DNA of 64,000 nucleotides from NCBI GenBank assembly GCA_020055645.1, contig CM034546.1, positions 12,586,001 to 12,650,000 of the forward strand. The letters run 5' to 3'. Position numbers and translations under genes: made by a program. Shown here piece after piece: positions 58,632-64,000 of the stretch (positions within the stretch are counted from its first letter, which is position 1; every line of letters starts with the position of its first letter). Source of the DNA: Tomocerus qinae (lineage: Eukaryota > Arthropoda > Collembola > Entomobryomorpha > Tomoceridae). Below the pieces are notes generated by a model that did not search any database, was not told where the DNA came from, and saw only the letters and a program-made list of their open reading frames with translations.

Positions 58632-59216
58632 CACCGCTAACTGGGACGGGGCGAACTGTCACATGTCACAGACATAATTAAAACTGAAGGTATTTAATGC
58701 TACTATATAGCTAATTACATTGACAAGGTATTTTAGTTTTGAAAGCACTCAGACAATGGAAAACCCGCCTAAAAGAAATTCGGATTTTTTTAATTATAAA
58801 ATTACTACTTCAGAAAATTCATGTTATTATTGCTTAATAAAATTCTTAGGTGTATAGGCCACCATTTTTGCTTATAAACCTATTTTGAAAAATTCGTAGA
58901 TTTAATTTTTTTTAAATCGTTTTAAAATTCGTGCCACCGTAATGGCAAAGTACTTCTCAATTACACAAATTTTGACCATTGAATCGGATAGAAAACGTAT
59001 GGTTATGATATAGTTGGACCTATAAAAAGTTATGAAATCGAAGAGTACCACTGCTAAAAAACGTCTGAAAATGTGACTATAGGTATAGCAGACGACCAAG
59101 GATACAATTCTATCCTTGGCTACATGTTAAAGCCAAGCTTGTTTGAATTTCGAGCGAAAAACAAGATTGTCTTCGTCAAGAAAGCATTTACTACCGAAGC
59201 ACAGCTAGTTGGATAG
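58632..59216. mobile_element. About 585-bp insertion in LINE ORF2
   Basis: The reverse-transcriptase frame stops at about 58631 and its C-terminal part resumes at about 59217. The inserted sequence is noncoding. TAG occurs at both edges, but no convincing inverted repeats or target duplication were found, so its class is unknown and the edges are approximate. Confidence 0.55.
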
Positions 59217-59591
59217 ATTCATTTGGAAGCCCTCTTTAGTATTATAAATAACATTGACTGTCCACCATATTTTAACGATTACCTAGAAATAAACGAAGTA
59301 TCAACCAGAACCACTAGGGCTAAAACTTACACTTATGTTATAAAAAAGAACAGAAATTCACGTTATATTGAAAGAGCTTTTCATAAACAAGCAATAGACG
59401 AATGGTTAATGCTACCTGAATACATTAGAAACAGCAAAACAATAAACATATTCAAAAGAGATTTATTTAAATACTTCCTAGGAATACAATTAAAAGAAAC
59501 CGATAGTAATACGTATAATTTATGCGACTTTTCAAGTTACGATGAAACTATAAACGAGGTAGTTAACTATTTCTTTATCCCCGATAATTAA
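59217..59591 (+). pseudogene. LINE ORF2, C-terminal part
   Basis: The 122-codon frame continues the post-polymerase region of ORF2 (LEALFSIINNIDCPPYF, RAFHKQAIDEWLMLPEYIRN) and ends at a natural stop. It is separated from the rest by the insertion. Confidence 0.7.
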
Positions 59592-60202
59592 ACTAATGAA
59601 ATGTTTATAATATAATATACAATTTAACTGAATATATTGATTGCAAAATGTTCTACTGCTATTAATTAATTAATAATTAGTATAATGTAAGTTTTAGTCC
59701 CAGCTTAACTGCCTTCTAGCGAAGGAAGCTGATACTTATGTAAATAAATAAAAAAAATAAATAAATGATCGTTAAATGAGGGATCTTTAAAAAAAAATTT
59801 TTTAAATGACATGAAAGGTTTTATAATACAGATTCTGAAATGCAATATAGGGCCCATGCAAGGAAGGGGAATAGTTGATTAATAGAAAAGCTAATGGAGC
59901 GGAATGTGAACTAAATCCATGTCCACTGAGTCCTTCAACAAATGACGGCTACGATAATTTGGCTCTCGACTTCTATTTTAACGACGCAATGGGAAAATGC
60001 TATAAAACAAAGATTTTTGTTCTGGCGAAAAGGAACGAGTGTTTTTTGTTGGGACTCTAAATAATCCGCCCGTGTGTCTAGATGCTGAGCCCGATTGCCC
60101 TGGAAGCAGAGAATCATCGTCATTATCAGCGCAAATTCCCTGTCCCCCAGGAACTAAACTCGAAAACGACAATGGGTGTTCAAAAGTCGTTGTGCTTAGC
60201 TA

Positions 60203-60946
60203 AGTTTTATGCATATTACTATGTCACATTTCAATGATTTAATTTTCTATTGAATTGCATTATGTAAAAGAGTGATTTTGCATGATAATTTAAAGCTTTA
60301 CAATTTGTTAAGACAATTAGTAAATGTAGAATAACCTGCTAGATTTGTTCACCATATATGAGAGTACCGTTTTGACTACTTTAAAACGAATGTAAATATA
60401 TTAATTATACATATTCAAAGATCGCTTGGATAGCCCAAAATACCTATAAAGATAGCCTATAAAGTAAGATTAAATATACCATGATTATCATTTGTAGTGG
60501 TACTGCTCAGTAAGTACCGTATTAAGAAGTCGATTTCGGAGGGGCAAGAGCATTATAAAGCTATATGTATTAGTATAGTCTGGCGAAGCGCGAAAAATAT
60601 AGGCTCTTTTTGCCGAAAATAAGGCAAAAATCAAACAAAATCAAAGAATTTCGGGTGGTTGCATTTGCCCTAATGCCCCTCACCCTAAATACAGCCTTGG
60701 TACTGCTAATCGGAATGTACAATTACGTACAATCAATGTTGAGGATGCTGAGAACTCAGCCCAGTGTATACAAAGACATGTAAAATGAACAAACATTATG
60801 TACTATTTTAATAATCAATAATGCAACAATTATAATTCATTTAGTTGAGATTTGGTCTGACATGACATTCTTGACAGCAGAGTGACCAGACATGTAACAT
60901 GTAGCCATTGGCTAGTAGTTTCAGTGCCAATGCCAACCAAAGGATT
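60203..60946. other. 3' flank of unit B, proximal part
   Basis: It is colinear with 32960-33715 of unit A. No gene. Confidence 0.6.
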
Positions 60947-60954
60947 GTGGTACT

Positions 60955-61790
60955 CAGGGTTGTGGGTCGGGTTTTTTATGGGTTGGGGTTTTTTTGGCAA
61001 AAAACCCACCCCGCTTTACTTAAAAAACCCGGGGTTTATTGGGTTTTTTGGGTTTTTTACAAAACATACAATAATTTGCACTAAAGCTCCATCTATATAA
61101 GCAAAAGATACTAACTTTGTCATATTTATATTCGAAAATGTAAACAAATGCATAATCAGATGGAAACAAAATAATATTATAGCTTTTTTAAACTTTGATA
61201 CTTGCAGTAATTCTGTATAGTGAATCACGTAAATATATAGAAATCACGATCATGATGTTGTCTATATATTATTTGTTTTATGTATATTTTAATCGCTGTG
61301 AAGATATTGGTTTATATAATTAACTTTTACTTACGAATCCCCAATGAATGCTTTGGGATACATAAGTGGAAACATTTTAATTATACTTAGTTTTAATTAA
61401 TCACTTGCGTATTTATCACTGTACTGCTTTAAGCTCCACATTAATGAAGGAATTTATTAAAGTCAATGTAATCAGTAATATATAATAATGCATAGTATAA
61501 GGCTTTTACAAAAAATACTGCCTGCTAACTGTACTAGCACATGTTAAAAATTAAAATTTTATGCCTTAATTTTTGATTTTATAGACGTAAATAATGGTAG
61601 TTTTAGGATTACATGGTTGTTGTTATTGTCAGCTGTAGTTTTCCATTTTATACTATAGTATAGGTTTGTATTTATGCCTATAATTATATAAAAAACCCTT
61701 AAACCCAAAAAACCCAAAAAACCCTAAAAAACCCAAAAAACCCAGGGTCGTGGGTTTTTTCCTAAAAAACCCGGGTTTTTCGATACCTTG
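60955..61790. mobile_element. hAT-like nonautonomous element, 836 bp, uninterrupted copy
   Basis: It starts CAGGGTTGTGG and ends CGATACCTTG, flanked by a perfect 8-bp duplication GTGGTACT (60947-60954 and 61791-61798). Unit A has the empty site at about 33720. It is the same family, in opposite orientation, as the element that interrupts receptor A at 10348. Both ends are rich in AAAACCC/GGGTTTT. No transposase. Confidence 0.92.
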
Positions 61791-61798
61791 GTGGTACT

Positions 61799-62445
61799 AA
61801 TTAGCATAAGGTAGTATTTAGTTAAAGATTTGTTGGTCGTTGGCTAACAATATATTACAATGCAATAGCAAAATATTAAAATTAACTCAAACTACAGCAT
61901 TTTTTCAAATTAGTTGCAGTAAAATTTTAGTAAAGTAAAAAGTTTGTTTAAATAAACTTATTCGATTCATTAAGCATTTAAAATGGAAAAGTAAGTAGGA
62001 GTCACTGTTTCGAACATAACATTAACATTTTGCTATGAAGGCATTCTAGAACACTACATTAGAGACTCATCGATTTTATCATACCACTTGTATCCCATTT
62101 AATGCTATGTACCAATTTGTATTGATTTAAAATTTGTTATGGAACGTGATCCGGAAACGTAAAACCATAAACACACATTGTCCTAGGATTTATACTGTAA
62201 TATATTCAAGCATCTCATCTTACTTATCCATACCAAGTATTCGTAATTAGGATGGTGAAATCATTGGCAACTCCTAAAAATTCGCCTCACATAAACCATG
62301 ACCACCGGAAGTCAGATAAGATAGTCATGTCTTAGTAATAGTCTCGTTGCTGAATAAAAATAATGAGCTATGCTTAACGAAATAGAGTTGCCGTATATCA
62401 TGACTAAAGTATAAAGATGAACTGGCGCACGCGTATTGAATAACT
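61799..62445. other. 3' flank of unit B, distal part
   Basis: It is colinear with 33725-34315; similarity to unit A ends at about 62390. No gene. Confidence 0.6.
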
Positions 62446-62599
62446 AATGTTTTTAATAATGTACCCCAAAGCAGTTTACCCGATGTCCACCACACGCAAT
62501 GTGCATTTGTCGGATGCCTTCCGAAGTTACCTGACAAAGGCACTTTGATTACAGTGGACTTCGGGTCAACTGCCTTGGGGTACATTATTAAAAACATTT
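62446..62599. mobile_element. Palindromic MITE, about 154 bp
   Basis: The inverted arms of about 45 bp contain AATGTTTTTAATAATGTACCCC, AGCAGTT and CCCGA, GTCCAC in mirror order. It has no coding capacity and its target duplication is unclear. Confidence 0.75.
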
Positions 62600-62969
62600 G
62601 TATGTACGTATGTTTGTATGTGTCTATATGTATTTATGAGAATAGGGCAAGCCATAACGTTTCAAAACAGAATGGTCTCTTGCTTAATATATGCATCCAC
62701 GCTTGCGCGTTTTAAAGGCAAAGTATGATAAAATTATTAAATTTAAATACACCGTTGTGTGACGTGGTAGTAGAAACTTTTTCCTTCAATTAAGTATACC
62801 GTTTGTTGTACTTATTAATTTTCACTCGCATCTTGAAGTTTTGTTGTGCTATTGTGACTCATTGACTTTTGGGATTCTATATATAAAATATGATAGAGTC
62901 GACTAAAAATTCTTCACATTATTACTATCATAAAACATTTATTTGACCGTTTTAACGGCTCTTTGCCAA

Positions 62970-63042
62970 ATAAGGCAGACTTGACCATTTGTTGGTCCAT
63001 TGCCGTTGCCGATAAGGCAGACTTGACCATTTGTTGGTCCAT
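62970..63042. repeat. Two copies of a 31-bp unit
   Basis: ATAAGGCAGACTTGACCATT with TGTTGGTCCAT occurs at 62970 and again at 63012 (period 42). Confidence 0.8.
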
Positions 63043-64000
63043 CTCTTCTTATAAGAGTAAAGTGGGACATGCAGATAGATAATTCCGTATGTGTACCCGT
63101 GTAGGTTTGTATGTTTGTATCAAGAGATTTTCGTGCCACTGCATTACTGTAATTTCGAAACGTTTAGGTATCAAAATTTGATTTGGTTTCGAAAGATACA
63201 AAATTTTGCGCACGTCCACCAGAATTGACTAACACAATACACAACTATCATCACTCTATATGATAAACGTAGACTGGTTCATGCGCGTTGAATGTAACAA
63301 TTTGTTGATATATTATATTATCTCTAATATTCATATATTTCATAACAGAAGTAGTGCATGCATTCTGTATACAAATTTTTCCAACTTTCAGTGCTGAGTG
63401 CTCTCAAGGATCTCATTATTTCATGTGCGGGAAAATTATAATTGATCCATTTACATTGAATTATGATATTTCTCAATTTCACAACCAATAGTTTCATTGA
63501 AAAATAAAGAAACAAAACATGTTCTAGATATTTGTTGGAAACTGTAAAATTAGAACTGTGTAATATTGTCTGAAAATACTTCACTTTTTACACCACAATA
63601 TGTACAGCATTTTTGTCTCATTTTTCAATTGAGGACGCTCATCACAGTTAATTACTAACAAAATAAACATAATTTCCTCAATTTATTGCCGAAATGGGAC
63701 TCAATTGTTGTTCAAGTCGAAACCTCAAGTTAACCTGTCCGACTATTTCCCTACCTCAAGGGAAGAAATTTGGCAGCGTAATGAATAAAATATAGTTCTA
63801 ATTTACGTTGTGTTCACTTATGCGCTCGAATATTCTATGATTAACGTTTAGTGTCAACCTACATTGAACTATATTGAATTTAAAATTTGTCTTTACATAC
63901 GGTTTAATTGTTCTCAAAATAGGTATTTGATTTTTATGGGTCTTGCAATTATGGACTCGTGGAATATTCACGAACAAAATATAGTGGTTGGGTTTTTGAT
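63043..64000. other. AT-rich sequence without recognised features
   Basis: Short frames only, without protein-like composition. No RNA gene or repeat was recognised. Confidence 0.4.

Larger units (their letters stand above)
54788..59766 (+). mobile_element. Non-LTR retrotransposon (LINE, Jockey/CR1-like group), about 5 kb
   Basis: It occupies intron 2 of the broken DUF4789 gene; copy A is uninterrupted there (32506-32540). It has ORF1, an ORF2 with apurinic-type endonuclease and reverse transcriptase, and ends in an (A)AAT-rich tail (59743-59766). The flanking duplication is short and obscured by AAAT runs. ORF1 has a stop, ORF2 has a frame change near its start and an insertion near its end, so this copy is inactive. 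Confidence 0.88.
52485..60202 (+). pseudogene. DUF4789-like gene, copy B (broken in exon 3)
   Basis: The exons correspond to 52485-52567, 54547-54781 and 59851-60202. Exons 1 and 2 are open and nearly identical to copy A. In exon 3 the Trp codon after KEGE is TAG (59872-59874), and a 7-nt deletion near 60008 shifts the frame before the conserved DFCSGEKERVF region. Intron 1 holds a 1.6-kb Helentron-like element and intron 2 a 5-kb LINE, so the transcript is also much longer than in copy A. Confidence 0.85.

Overview
This is intron-rich, AT-rich nuclear DNA from an arthropod. The evidence is spliced genes with canonical GT/AG introns, a PDGFR/VEGFR-type receptor tyrosine kinase, a secreted DUF4789-like protein, and BEL/Pao, Ty3-like, LINE, hAT, TTAA-type, MULE and Helentron-like elements. 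A springtail (Collembola) is my best guess, with low confidence. Nothing looks bacterial or organellar.

The core of the window is a tandem duplication of a two-gene unit. Unit A spans about 9.8-34.3 kb and unit B about 35.6-62.4 kb. Each unit holds (i) a 14-exon minus-strand gene for a receptor whose predicted order is signal peptide, GH18 (chitinase-like) domain, one Ig domain, a transmembrane helix and a split tyrosine kinase, and (ii) head-to-head with it about 1.1 kb away, a 3-exon plus-strand gene for a small secreted Cys-rich DUF4789-like protein. The GH18 domain has lost the catalytic DxxDxDxE motif, so it is probably a binding module. As read here the copies decay in a complementary way. 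Receptor A has an intact ectodomain but a broken kinase. Receptor B has an intact kinase but a 10-nt deletion in the GH18 part. The DUF4789 gene is intact in A and broken in B.

The units differ mainly by mobile elements, and each copy shows the empty site of the other. In A, intron 12 carries a four-level nest: a hAT-like MITE (8-bp target duplication), inside it a TTAA-flanked element, and inside that a 1.6-kb hairpin and an 8.6-kb LTR element with identical LTRs. The LTR element carries gag on one strand and a five-exon C2H2 zinc-finger gene on the other. In B, intron 1 carries a 7.7-kb Ty3-like element whose gag is split by a 1-kb foldback element. The B DUF4789 introns carry a Helentron-like element and a LINE, and a second copy of the hAT-like MITE lies downstream.

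Left flank (0-9.8 kb): a decayed BEL/Pao pol, a MULE/SWIM transposase remnant, short repeats, the first exon of an LRR-type secreted protein with a TATA box, and a 5S rRNA-like segment. The right end (62.6-64 kb) holds only short repeats that I could recognise. All homology statements are from reading by eye; no searches were run.
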